From: Deinococcus sp045062605 | GTDB lineage: Bacteria; Deinococcota; Deinococci; Deinococcales; Deinococcaceae | Length of the DNA: 20,758 nt | Direction of reading: 5' to 3' | Assembly (NCBI RefSeq): GCF_045062605.1 | Contig: NZ_JBJGDW010000064.1 | Coordinates: 1 to 20,758 of the forward strand | In this document: piece after piece, positions 6,928 to 15,642 of the stretch | How positions within the stretch are numbered: the first letter of the stretch is position 1 | Layout: each line of letters opens with the position of its first letter | Translations under genes and position numbers: made by a program | Notes under the pieces: model-generated | Seen by the model: the letters and a program-made list of their open reading frames with translations, nothing else | Databases searched by the model: none | What the model was told of the DNA's origin: nothing

Positions 6928-9306
6928 TCACTTTGCAGGTGTCAGCGTCAGCGTCTTCACCTTGCCCCAATCCTTCGCGTCGGTACTCATGGGCAGGTAT
7001 TCCCCGGCAATCCACATGGGCTGCTGATCGCTGACATGCGCGCCCAGCGGGTTGCCGCCCTGGCCCAGACTGCCGATAAAGACGCTCTTGTTGAGATCGC
7101 TCAGATCGACGATCTGGCGGTAGCTGGGGCCGTGGGTCTGGTTAAAAGTGCCCTGCTCGGGGCGGGCGACGTTCACGGTGTTGGTGCCGCCGTTGGTGGG
7201 CGCGCTGTGGTTGAACAGCCACGCCAGCGCGCTCACGTTGCCAAACGCCCGGTGATTGCTGGCGACGTGGTGCAGCTTGCCGTAGGTCCACGCCGAGGGA
7301 TCGTCCCCCAGACGCGCGCTCAGGCCGTCCACCGCCGTCTTGAGGCTGCCGCTCAGCTCGGCGGCGCAGTTCTGAATTCTGACGGCCTCGTCGCGGCACA
7401 GTTCGCCGTCGCCCTGGAGCTGTTTCAGCACACTCAGGCTATTCAGGGTGGTGCCGTTCCCCAGCTCATCCTGGGCCATCTTCTGCAACTCCATCAGCCA
7501 CGCCTCGAAGATACTGGGGGCCACCCCATCCACACGCTCATTGCCGTCCCAGCCGCGCAGCAGCTCCAGCGCCTGACGGCTCAGGTCCCCGTCCGGCTGG
7601 GTGGCAAGCAGCACGCCCTTCATGTCCTGCCACACCAGACTGGTGGTATCGAGTTGCACCGCTTTCACGTCCTGCACGGTCAGGCCGTCCGGTTTGGCGG
7701 TCAGCAGTTCGGTAATGCGCGCGGCGCGGTACGGCTCAGCCCAGTTGCGGATATTGCCCAGGTTATAGGCGTAGCTGTCCGGCACGACTTTGTTGTTGGC
7801 CGTGACCACCAAGCCGTCAGCGGGGTTGTAGGTGTGGGGCAGGCCCTCGAAGGGGATGTACCCCGTCCACTCGCGGCTGCCGTCGCCACTGACGGGGAGA
7901 CTGCCGTCCCAGCCGTCACGAATCGGCACCCTGCCCGGCGCGTAATAACCAGTATTGCCGTCCACATCGGCGTAGACGAAGTTCTGACTGGGGGCCACAT
8001 AGGTGGTCAGAGCGGTCTTGAAATCATCCCAGTTCTTCGCGTAATTCAGGCCCATGAAGGCGTCCATCGTGGTGTCGCCGGGTTGCAGCGCCGTCCACTT
8101 GAGGGCCACGCGCGGCCCCACGTCCGCCGCGCCCGCGTCGCTGACCACCGGGCCGTGCTTGCTGGTGCGGACGGTCAGGGTCACGTCGTCGCCGCCCTTG
8201 ACCTTGATCACTTCCTGGCGCTGGGTGAACGAGGCGTCGGCAGGTTCGATATACAGGTCCTGCACGTCGGGATTGGTGTTGGTCACGCCCCAGGCCACCC
8301 GCTCATTGCGCCCAATCACGATGGCGGGCAGGCCCGGAATGCTGGCCCCAATGGCCTTCAGCGTCGGCCCCTGGATATCCGCCAGATACCACAGCATCGG
8401 GCTGGTCAGGGCCAGATGGGGATCGTCGGCCAGGATCGGCTTGCCGCTGGCGGTGCGGCTGCCGCCGATCACCCAGTCGTTGCTGCCCTTGCCGGGAACG
8501 GCCTGCAAACCAAGCTCGCGGGCGGCATTCAGGTGCGCCTGTAAAGCGTTCAGGGCCGAGGTGGAGAGCGTGGCCGTGTCCAGCCCAGCCCCCGGCTTGA
8601 CGCCCGTTTTCGCCAGCTCGTCGCCGCTGAGGATGGTGGGGCCATCTGCCGGATAGGGAGCCGTGACCTCGTCCAGACCCTGCTGCCCCAGGCGCTGCAT
8701 GACGCGGGTGTTCAGCACCTCGTCGTCCATGTTGCCGCCCAGATCGTAGGCCATCAGCTTGCTCCAGGACACGCTGTCCACTTCCTTCCACGGTTCGGGC
8801 GTGTAACCCAGGATGCGGAATTCGGGAGCCACCTTGCCCTGCTGCATGGCCGCGTTGACGCCTGCCGTGTAGGCCTTCACCAGACTGCGCGAGCGTTCGG
8901 AGAGGGCGGGCAAGATCGACTCGGCGGCCCCCTGAAAGCCCCAGGTCCGCAGGAATTTATCCTGGGCCAGCGCGGGTTCGCCCAGCACTTCAGAGAGGCG
9001 GCCCGCCACCACGCGGCGCTGGAAGTCCATCTGCCACGCGCGGTCCTGCCAGTGGACATAGCCCAGCGCGTACACAGCGTCCTCGTCGGACTGAGCGCGG
9101 ATGTGCGGCACGCCCCACTGATCGCGGGTCACCGTGGCGGGACCACTCAGACCGCGCAACGTCACGTCCCCACTCGTCTGAGGCGTGGATGTCGCCTTGG
9201 CCCACATCACCACGCCCAGCACCGCCACCAGCACGATCAGCACCAGCCACAGCAAACCCCGTCCTACCCCAGCCACCGCATGTCCAACCGATCCACGTCG
9301 CGCCAT
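6928..9306 (-). CDS. penicillin acylase family (Ntn hydrolase) precursor
   Basis: The 792-aa product is a penicillin/acyl-homoserine-lactone acylase type precursor (peptidase S45). An N-terminal hydrophobic segment (about 17-36) is a signal or anchor. VTRDQWGVPHI and LGYVHWQDRAWQMDFQRR (about 60-98) mark the α-subunit. The β-subunit should begin at Ser275 in GKGSNDWVIGG, the autocatalytic nucleophile, followed by ILADDPHL (291-298). THGPSYRQIVDLSD near the C-terminus is also typical. Such enzymes hydrolyse amides (β-lactam side chains, acyl homoserine lactones, other N-acyl amino acids); the substrate cannot be told from sequence. The start at 9306 has GGGAGG 4 nt upstream, and a longer extension to 9528 lacks support. 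It lies between the sensor/regulator pair and the DdrA-like gene, all on the minus strand. Confidence 0.9.
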   Translation of the reverse strand: MARRGSVGHAVAGVGRGLLWLVLIVLVAVLGVVMWAKATSTPQTSGDVTLRGLSGPATVTRDQWGVPHIRAQSDEDAVYALGYVHWQDRAWQMDFQRRVVAGRLSEVLGEPALAQDKFLRTWGFQGAAESILPALSERSRSLVKAYTAGVNAAMQQGKVAPEFRILGYTPEPWKEVDSVSWSKLMAYDLGGNMDDEVLNTRVMQRLGQQGLDEVTAPYPADGPTILSGDELAKTGVKPGAGLDTATLSTSALNALQAHLNAARELGLQAVPGKGSNDWVIGGSRTASGKPILADDPHLALTSPMLWYLADIQGPTLKAIGASIPGLPAIVIGRNERVAWGVTNTNPDVQDLYIEPADASFTQRQEVIKVKGGDDVTLTVRTSKHGPVVSDAGAADVGPRVALKWTALQPGDTTMDAFMGLNYAKNWDDFKTALTTYVAPSQNFVYADVDGNTGYYAPGRVPIRDGWDGSLPVSGDGSREWTGYIPFEGLPHTYNPADGLVVTANNKVVPDSYAYNLGNIRNWAEPYRAARITELLTAKPDGLTVQDVKAVQLDTTSLVWQDMKGVLLATQPDGDLSRQALELLRGWDGNERVDGVAPSIFEAWLMELQKMAQDELGNGTTLNSLSVLKQLQGDGELCRDEAVRIQNCAAELSGSLKTAVDGLSARLGDDPSAWTYGKLHHVASNHRAFGNVSALAWLFNHSAPTNGGTNTVNVARPEQGTFNQTHGPSYRQIVDLSDLNKSVFIGSLGQGGNPLGAHVSDQQPMWIAGEYLPMSTDAKDWGKVKTLTLTPAK

Positions 9307-9454
9307 TGGTCCTCCCTTCCAGATTGAATGTTTGGATTGAGTGCAATTTGATGACGTGCAGCATAACGGCGGACGGGACAGTGGGGATGAACCGGTATCC
9401 TGAGCAAGGTTGAGCCGCCCATCTGAGACCAGCGGCCAGGAGAGATTGCGCCCC

Positions 9455-10153
9455 CTAGCCCGGCCCACCCGCCTCCGCAGTTCTGTACAGCTTGGCGGGC
9501 CGCCCGGACTGTCCGTAGACGTGATCAAGACTGGCCTCGCCCACCCGCACCAGATGTTCCAGATAGCGCCAGGCGGTCACGCGGCTCAGGCCGACGCGCT
9601 CGCCCAGATCCTCGGCGCTGACGCTGGCCCCAGCCTCCCGCAGCGCAGCGGCGACACGTTCCAGCGTATGTGGATCAATGCCGCGCGGCAGGCTCTCGCT
9701 GGCGCTGGGGGTCACGCCCAGCAAACGGTCCAATTCCGCCTGATCCAGACGGGGACCGCCCTCCACGGCGGGGCGGCGGGCGCGGTGGCGGGCCACCAGT
9801 TCGGCCAGCCGCGCGCCGGTAAACGGCTTGATCAGGTAATCGAAAGCCCCGTGCGCCAGCGCCAGCCGCACGCTGGATTCGTCGTCGGCGGCGGTGATCA
9901 GGGCCACGTCGGTCAGGATGCCCGCCGCGCGCCAGTGGTGCAGCAGGCCCAGACCGCTGCCGTCCGGCAGATGCACGTCCAGCAGGATCAGGTCCGGCGC
10001 GAGGGCGCGGGCCAGCGCGTCGCCCTGGGCGCAACTGGCGGCGCTGCCCACCACATGCACGCCAGGGTCACGCTCCAGCAGATCGCGGTTGACACGGGCC
10101 ACGCGTTGATCGTCCTCGACGAGCAGCACGCGCACGGGGAGAGCGGGGGTCAT
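9455..10153 (-). CDS. CitB/DcuR-type response regulator
   Basis: The 232-aa product has a receiver domain (about 6-122) with acidic pocket Asp14 and Asp15, phospho-acceptor Asp59 in LILLDVHLPDG, Thr87 and Lys109. The C-terminal domain contains a helix-turn-helix (about SAEDLGERVGLSRVTAWRYL) followed by GRPAKLYR, as in the CitB/DcuR/DctR family that responds to citrate and C4-dicarboxylates. Its ATG overlaps the kinase stop as ATGA (10150-10153), so the two are translationally coupled. The pair is divergent from a tripartite tricarboxylate transporter, the expected target. A 14-bp direct repeat in that divergent gap is a candidate binding site. Confidence 0.92.
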   Translation of the reverse strand: MTPALPVRVLLVEDDQRVARVNRDLLERDPGVHVVGSAASCAQGDALARALAPDLILLDVHLPDGSGLGLLHHWRAAGILTDVALITAADDESSVRLALAHGAFDYLIKPFTGARLAELVARHRARRPAVEGGPRLDQAELDRLLGVTPSASESLPRGIDPHTLERVAAALREAGASVSAEDLGERVGLSRVTAWRYLEHLVRVGEASLDHVYGQSGRPAKLYRTAEAGGPG

Positions 10154-11769
10154 CCGCCCACCTGCTTGGCCTGCGCGGGAGGGGTGGAAAGCGCAGGCAA
10201 CGGTGCGGGCAGACTGACCTCAAAGACGGTCATGGAACCGCGCCGACGGTGGCGAATCTGCCCGCCCAGCGCGCCCACGCGGGCCAGCACCCCGGCCAGC
10301 CCGTACCCCCGGCCCTGGCCCTTGCTGCTCACGCCACGCTCGAAGATTTGCCCCTCCAGACCGGCATTCACGCCGGGGCCAGAGTCCTCCACCTCGATCT
10401 GCACGCCTTCAGGGTCCTCACCGATGGCGACGGTCACGCTTCCGGGCTGACCCGCCAGCGCCTCGAAGGCGTTCTCGGTCAGGTTGCCCACTGCCGTGAC
10501 CAGGGTGTCGGCGTGCCGCTCCCAGACGGGCGACAGGCTGCTGCCCCCGGCCACGGCGAAGTCGATCCCCAGCTCCTGCGCCCGCTCGCGCTTGCCCGCC
10601 AGCAGGGCCACCAGACGCGGCACCTGCACGTCGCGCAGCAGTTGCCGGAACTGGGCGTCGGCCTCAATCTCGGCGTTCAGCACGCGCAGGGCTTCTTGCG
10701 GGCGGTCCAGTTGTAGCAAGCCGGAGATGACGTGCAGGCGGTTCTGGTACTCATGGGTCTGGGCGCGCAGCACGTCCACGAAGCCGCGCGCGTGCGTGAG
10801 TTCCTCGGCAAGTGCCAGGGCCTGTGCGCGGTCCCGGAAGCCGCAGACGAAGCCTCCGCCCTCTAATGGCTCGATGTTCGCCAGCAGCGGCTCGCCGTTC
10901 AGGGTCAGTTCCAGATTCTGCTGCCGGGCCGCCACGCCGCCGCGCGTGAGCTGGGCCAGTTCGGGCCAGACTCCTTCCAGAAGATACGGCGTGGCCTGTT
11001 CGCCCAGCAGCGCAGCGGCACGTTCGCTGAACAGCGTGACATTCCCGGACGCGTCCACCGCGATCACCCCCTCACGCAGGGCGGCCAGCACGGCGCGTTG
11101 CTGGCGGGCCAGGGTGGCGATTTCCTCCGGCTCCAGATTCAGAATCTCGGCGCGCAGGCGGCGGGCGGCCCACACCGCGCCCAGCGTCCCCAGTCCCAAC
11201 GCCAGCACGAACCACGGCAACAGTCCAGTCAACGCCTCGCCCACCAGCGACCACACCTGCGGCATCAGGTAGCCGGTGCTGACCACGCCCACCACCTCGC
11301 CGTCTTCCCAGATCGGCACCTTGCCGCGCACGCTGACGCCCAGACTGCCGCGCGCCACGCTGACGATCTCGCGGCCCGCGAAGGGTTCGGTGTTGTCGCC
11401 GCCCTCCATCGGCTGGCCCAGCCGCTCGGGAACCGGATGCGCCAGCCGGATGCCCATGCGGTCCCCCACCACGATGAAATCAGCCTCTGCCGCGCCACGC
11501 AGCGAATTGACCCGCGCATTCAGGGCCGGGTTGGGCTGGCCCGACGCCGCGCCGCCCACCACTTCCGGCAACCGGGCCACCAGACGGCTGGCGGTCAGCG
11601 CCCGCTCACCCAGCCGTTCGCGCGCCTCGCCGTACAGTTGCCAGCTCTGCACGCCCACCAGCAGCGCGGTCATGGCACACAGCACCGCCAAATGCCAGCG
11701 CACCAGGCGGCCTTGCAGCCCTCCACGGGGAAGGCCGGGACGGGAACGGGAGTGTGCAGAGACGGTCAT
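10150..11769 (-). CDS. CitA/DcuS-type sensor histidine kinase
   Basis: The 539-aa product has a first membrane segment at about 25-42, an extracytoplasmic PDC/CitA-like sensor domain (about 43-181, with FIVVGDRMGIRLAHP and GKVPIWEDGEVVGVVSTGY), a second segment at about 182-203, a PAS-like domain (about 225-315), and a SpoOB-type kinase core. His339 in THEYQNRLHVISGLLQL is the phosphorylation site; the N box is GNLTENAFEAL, the D box EDSGPGV and the G box GRGYGL. CitA-type kinases sense citrate or dicarboxylates outside the cell. The ATG at 11769 is preferred over upstream in-frame ATGs because TACAAT lies 11 nt before it and the N-terminus is then of normal length. No Shine-Dalgarno is present. 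Confidence 0.92.
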   Translation of the reverse strand: MTVSAHSRSRPGLPRGGLQGRLVRWHLAVLCAMTALLVGVQSWQLYGEARERLGERALTASRLVARLPEVVGGAASGQPNPALNARVNSLRGAAEADFIVVGDRMGIRLAHPVPERLGQPMEGGDNTEPFAGREIVSVARGSLGVSVRGKVPIWEDGEVVGVVSTGYLMPQVWSLVGEALTGLLPWFVLALGLGTLGAVWAARRLRAEILNLEPEEIATLARQQRAVLAALREGVIAVDASGNVTLFSERAAALLGEQATPYLLEGVWPELAQLTRGGVAARQQNLELTLNGEPLLANIEPLEGGGFVCGFRDRAQALALAEELTHARGFVDVLRAQTHEYQNRLHVISGLLQLDRPQEALRVLNAEIEADAQFRQLLRDVQVPRLVALLAGKRERAQELGIDFAVAGGSSLSPVWERHADTLVTAVGNLTENAFEALAGQPGSVTVAIGEDPEGVQIEVEDSGPGVNAGLEGQIFERGVSSKGQGRGYGLAGVLARVGALGGQIRHRRRGSMTVFEVSLPAPLPALSTPPAQAKQVGG

Positions 11770-11780
11770 GTGAGGAAGCC

Positions 11781-11786
11781 ATTGTA
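11781..11786 (-). promoter_or_regulatory. -10 element TACAAT of the sensor kinase gene
   Basis: TACAAT on the minus strand ends 11 nt before the ATG at 11769, implying a very short leader of a few bases. No good -35 box is seen, consistent with an activated promoter. Confidence 0.45.
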
Positions 11787-11824
11787 GAGCCGGGCAGCGC
11801 AGGAAGCCCATATGGCGACTTCCG

Positions 11825-11857
11825 TGCATTGTGTTCACGGCTGTGCATTGCGCTCAC
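11825..11857. promoter_or_regulatory. candidate response-regulator site: 14-bp direct repeat
   Basis: TGCATTGTGTTCAC (11825-11838) and TGCATTGCGCTCAC (11844-11857) match at 12 of 14 positions with a period of 19 bp, near two helical turns. They lie in the divergent gap between the sensor kinase and tctC, upstream of both likely promoters. A dimer of the CitB-type regulator binding here could activate both directions. Confidence 0.45.
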
Positions 11858-11975
11858 CCGAAACCGTGTGCCAGACAGTCCCATCCTCTTGCTAAGTTTT
11901 TAATGAGAGGTTAGGCTGCTTCTCAAGCACAATTTATATCTGCGCTCCACAGCGCACCCCAACGGAGGTTTCACC

Positions 11976-12932
<957 letters not shown>

Positions 12933-12945
12933 ACCGCTGAACAAG

Positions 12946-12989
12946 GGTGAGGCGCAGGGAGATCAAATGCCCTCCGCCTCACCTCTTTT
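12946..12989 (+). terminator. intra-operon terminator or attenuator after tctC
   Basis: GGTGAGGCG (12946-12954) pairs with CGCCTCACC (12975-12983), and GGG (12957-12959) pairs with CCC (12970-12972) inside a small internal loop. TCTTTT follows. It starts 13 nt after the tctC stop. Partial read-through would give more binding protein than membrane subunits. Confidence 0.7.
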
Positions 12990-13086
12990 GGGGGCCGGGA
13001 CACGAGGACCTTATTTTCGTTCTCAGCCTGCGGGGTGGCCCCCTTTCCCCTTGCTTCGCAAGACCCTCGCCCACACTGGGAAAAGT

Positions 13087-13118
13087 CCCTCAGAACTTCT
13101 GACCCTTAGACCTTTAGA
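13087..13118 (+). repeat. tandem octamer array upstream of tctB
   Basis: Four consecutive units CCCTCAGA, ACTTCTGA, CCCTTAGA and CCTTTAGA precede the tctB ribosome site. They share unit length, consensus and coding-strand orientation with the array at 6846-6906. The remaining gap 12990-13086 shows no gene or clear motif. Confidence 0.65.
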
Positions 13119-13135
13119 CCTCCGAAGGAGATCCC

Positions 13136-13648
13136 ATGACCCAAGCCCCGCCCACCCCCTCCGCCCGGCCCGGCATCAGCATTCCCGATTTGCTGGTGGC
13201 GCTGGCGATCACCGCGCTGGGCATCGCGCTGTTTATCGGCAGCCGGGAGATTCCCTTCGGCATTAATGCGGTGGTGGGACCGCGCGTGTTTCCGCTGATC
13301 GTCAGCGTCGGTCTGACGGCGCTGGGGGCGTTAATGATCGTCAGCGTGCTGCGGGGTGACCGCGCCGAACCCGCCGCCGAGGAAGACACCGATATGGAAG
13401 CCCCGGTCAATCTGGCGGCCCCCGGCATCATCCTGAGCGGCTTTCTGCTGGGCGCGGCGGTGCTGACCTCGGCAGGCTTCGTGATCGGCACCGCCATCAT
13501 GTATTTCAGCGTGGCCTGGGCCTTCGGTGAGCGCCGAGTCGGGCTGATGGCCTTCGTGGCACTGGCGGTGGCGCTGGTCACGTATCTGGCCTTCACGCGC
13601 GGCCTGGACCTGAGCCTGCCCGCTGGCGTGCTGAAGGGGATTCTGTAG
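13136..13648 (+). CDS. tctB: tripartite tricarboxylate transporter small membrane subunit
   Basis: The 170-aa product has four predicted membrane helices (about 17-35, 47-72, 93-115 and 130-152) and the GPRVFPLIVSVGL motif typical of TctB, followed by an acidic cytoplasmic loop (residues about 78-90). TctB is the small, poorly conserved partner of the TctA permease. AAGGAG lies 6 nt before the ATG. Its stop TAG overlaps the tctA start GTG by one base (13648), so translation is coupled. It is separated from tctC by a terminator-like hairpin and an octamer array. Confidence 0.9.
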   Translation: MTQAPPTPSARPGISIPDLLVALAITALGIALFIGSREIPFGINAVVGPRVFPLIVSVGLTALGALMIVSVLRGDRAEPAAEEDTDMEAPVNLAAPGIILSGFLLGAAVLTSAGFVIGTAIMYFSVAWAFGERRVGLMAFVALAVALVTYLAFTRGLDLSLPAGVLKGIL

Positions 13649-15138
13649 TGGACTCCCTGACCTCTCTGCTGGCTGGCTTTGAAACCGCGCTGACCCCGCT
13701 GAACCTGCTGTGGGCCTTGGTGGGTGTCACGCTGGGAACCCTCGTGGGCGTGCTGCCCGGCATCGGCCCGGCGTTGACGGTGGCGCTGCTGCTTCCAGTG
13801 ACGGCCAAACTGCCGCCTGTGAGCGCTTTCATCATGTTCGCGGGCATCTATTACGGCGGGATGTTCGGGGGCAGTACCACCTCCATTTTGCTAAACACGC
13901 CCGGCGAATCGGCCAGCATCATTACCGCGCTGGAGGGCAACAAGATGGCGAAGAAGGGCCGGGCCGCCGCCGCCCTGGCCACCGCCGCCATCGGATCGTT
14001 TATCGCAGGCACGATTGGCACGCTGCTGCTGACCTTCGCCGCACCCGCCATTGCCGACATCGCCGTGCAGATCACGCCCAGCGCCAAGTTCGCGCTGATC
14101 ATGGTGGCGTTCGTGACCATCAGCGCCACCTTTGGCGGCAGCCCGTTGCGCGGCCTGCTGAGTCTGGCGCTGGGGCTGGCCGTCGGGCTGGTGGGAACAG
14201 ATTTGCAGAGCGGTCAGGCACGCTTCACGCTGGGCCGCCCGGAACTACTTGACGGCATCGACTTTATTACGGTGGTGATCGGGCTGTTCGCCATCGGGGA
14301 AACGCTGTACGTTGCCAGCCGCCTCCGCAAGGGCAAATCCAACGTGATCAAGCTGGAGGGCGGCGCAACCATGTCCAAGGAGGACTGGCGCAGAAGCTGG
14401 GGGCCGTGGCTGCGCGGCACGGCACTGGGCTTTCCCTTCGGCGCGATTCCGGCAGGGGGCGCGGAGATTCCCACTTTCCTGAGCTACACGCTGGAAAAAC
14501 GTCTGTCCAAGCACCCGGAGGAATTCGGCAACGGGGCCATTGAGGGCGTGGCCGGGCCGGAAGCTGCCAACAATGCCAGTGCGGCAGGGGTACTGGTGCC
14601 GCTGCTGACGCTGGGGCTGCCCACCAGCGCCACCGCCGCCATCTTGCTGGCCGCCTTCCAACAGTACGGGTTGCAGCCGGGGCCGCTGCTGTTCATCACC
14701 AACGGTGATCTGGTGTGGGGGTTGATTGCCAGTCTGTACATCGGCAACGTGATGCTGCTGGCGCTGAACCTGCCGCTGGCCCCGGTCTGGGCCAAGCTGC
14801 TGCTGATTCCGCGCCCCTTCCTGTACGCCGGGATTCTGGTGTTCAGCACGGTGGGCGTGTATTCGCTGAACAACAGCGTGTTTGACCTGGGGCTGCTGGC
14901 GCTGTTCGGCGTGATCGGCTACGGCATGCGCCGCTTCGATTTCCCGGTCACGCCCGCGATCATCGGCGTGGTGCTGGGGCCAACCGCCGAGGCGCAGTTC
15001 CGCACCGCTTTGCAGCAGAGCAACGGCGACTTCTCCATCTTCGTGACCCAGCCCTTCACCGCCTTCCTGATGCTGTGCGCGCTGGCCGCGCTGGTGGTAC
15101 CGCAGATTCTGAAGTTCCGGGCACGCCGGGCCGCATAA
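13648..15138 (+). CDS. tctA: tripartite tricarboxylate transporter large permease
   Basis: The 496-aa product has about twelve membrane helices and the conserved TctA signatures GVLPGIGPA (about 34-42) and IYYGGMFGGSTTSILLNTPGE (about 66-86), with a second related motif PAGGAEIPTF and TLGLPTSATAAILL in the second half. It forms the ion-coupled channel that imports the carboxylate presented by TctC. The start is GTG at 13648, overlapping the tctB stop by one base. A strong rho-independent terminator begins 20 bp after the stop, closing the operon. Length and motifs are normal for the family. Confidence 0.95.
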   Translation: MDSLTSLLAGFETALTPLNLLWALVGVTLGTLVGVLPGIGPALTVALLLPVTAKLPPVSAFIMFAGIYYGGMFGGSTTSILLNTPGESASIITALEGNKMAKKGRAAAALATAAIGSFIAGTIGTLLLTFAAPAIADIAVQITPSAKFALIMVAFVTISATFGGSPLRGLLSLALGLAVGLVGTDLQSGQARFTLGRPELLDGIDFITVVIGLFAIGETLYVASRLRKGKSNVIKLEGGATMSKEDWRRSWGPWLRGTALGFPFGAIPAGGAEIPTFLSYTLEKRLSKHPEEFGNGAIEGVAGPEAANNASAAGVLVPLLTLGLPTSATAAILLAAFQQYGLQPGPLLFITNGDLVWGLIASLYIGNVMLLALNLPLAPVWAKLLLIPRPFLYAGILVFSTVGVYSLNNSVFDLGLLALFGVIGYGMRRFDFPVTPAIIGVVLGPTAEAQFRTALQQSNGDFSIFVTQPFTAFLMLCALAALVVPQILKFRARRAA

Positions 15139-15157
15139 GGATTTTCGCTTCAAACCG

Positions 15158-15188
15158 AACCCTCTCGCCATAGAGAGGGTTTTTTTTC
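15158..15188 (+). terminator. rho-independent terminator of the tct operon
   Basis: AACCCTCTC (15158-15166) pairs perfectly with GAGAGGGTT (15173-15181) around GCCATA and is followed by a run of T to 15187. Confidence 0.93.
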
Positions 15189-15303
15189 TTACGGGGCGGA
15201 TTGGACTTGCCCGCAGAGTGTTCACGCTCTTCCCCAGTCTCAACCTCTCCACCAGAATGAACAGGCTTGCCAAAAAATTCCGTCACCTTCAATGAATCAG
15301 CAA

Positions 15304-15353
15304 CCGAAGGCCGTCGGGCGCGCAGCGGACGGGCCGCACGCAGCGGAACGGAG
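15304..15353. repeat. dispersed 50-bp repeat, copy 1
   Basis: The first 26 bases (CCGAAGGCCGTCGGGCGCGC and on) are identical to those at 19162, and 45 of 50 positions match overall. It lies in the 501-bp gap between tctA and the PBP gene. An ORF that can be read across it from 15292 lacks coding character and is not annotated. Confidence 0.7.
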
Positions 15354-15435
15354 ATGGGCGTGTGAGCAGGAACACTGCCGCCTTCTCCCGCCTCCGAAGC
15401 CTGAGAATCCCTGTCTAGCGCAGCGCTGCCCCCCT

Positions 15436-15458
15436 GGGGTTGGGGGCTGGGGGTGGGG
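15436..15458 (+). other. strong G-quadruplex motif
   Basis: The plus strand reads G4-TT-G5-CT-G5-T-G4, four G-runs of at least four bases with loops of 2, 2 and 1 nt. This meets a strict quadruplex definition. It lies in the tctA/PBP convergent gap; on the transcript of the PBP gene it would appear as the C-rich strand. Confidence 0.75.
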
Positions 15459-15502
15459 CTGCCTGGATAACATTCCAGTCCACAACTGAAGAGAAAGACC
15501 CC

Positions 15503-15642
15503 TCATACGGATTCCGTTTGTAACGCGGCAGAAATCGGAACAGCGCCGATCCCTCCACTCCACGCCCGGAACCCGTCTTTCTCCTGCTCGCTCCGCTCGG
15601 ATTACGGGTGTTTTCAACACCCTCTAATCGGAGTCCGTATCA
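15503..15642. mobile_element. 140-bp MITE-like element with imperfect terminal inverted repeats
   Basis: The left end TCATACGGATTCCGTTT and the reverse complement of the right end, TGATACGGACTCCGATT, match at 14 of 17 positions. Inside, GGGTGTT (15606-15612) and AACACCC (15616-15622) form a 7-bp hairpin with a 3-nt loop. No coding capacity is present. The last three bases of the right end form the TGA stop codon of the PBP gene. No clear target duplication was identified. Confidence 0.5.

Noticed and set aside
7036..8544. 500-codon plus-strand reading frame opposite the penicillin acylase gene
   Set aside because: It mirrors the acylase, which has the Ser275 nucleophile and family motifs; the opposite frame shows only low-complexity Gly/Val/His-rich sequence.
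13050..13062. CTTGC/GCAAG hairpin upstream of tctB
   Set aside because: A five-bp stem with no T-run in a GC-rich gap is likely chance.
15292..15489. 65-codon plus-strand frame after tctA
   Set aside because: It runs through a dispersed repeat and the G-quadruplex tract; its product reflects those sequences, and there is no ribosome site.
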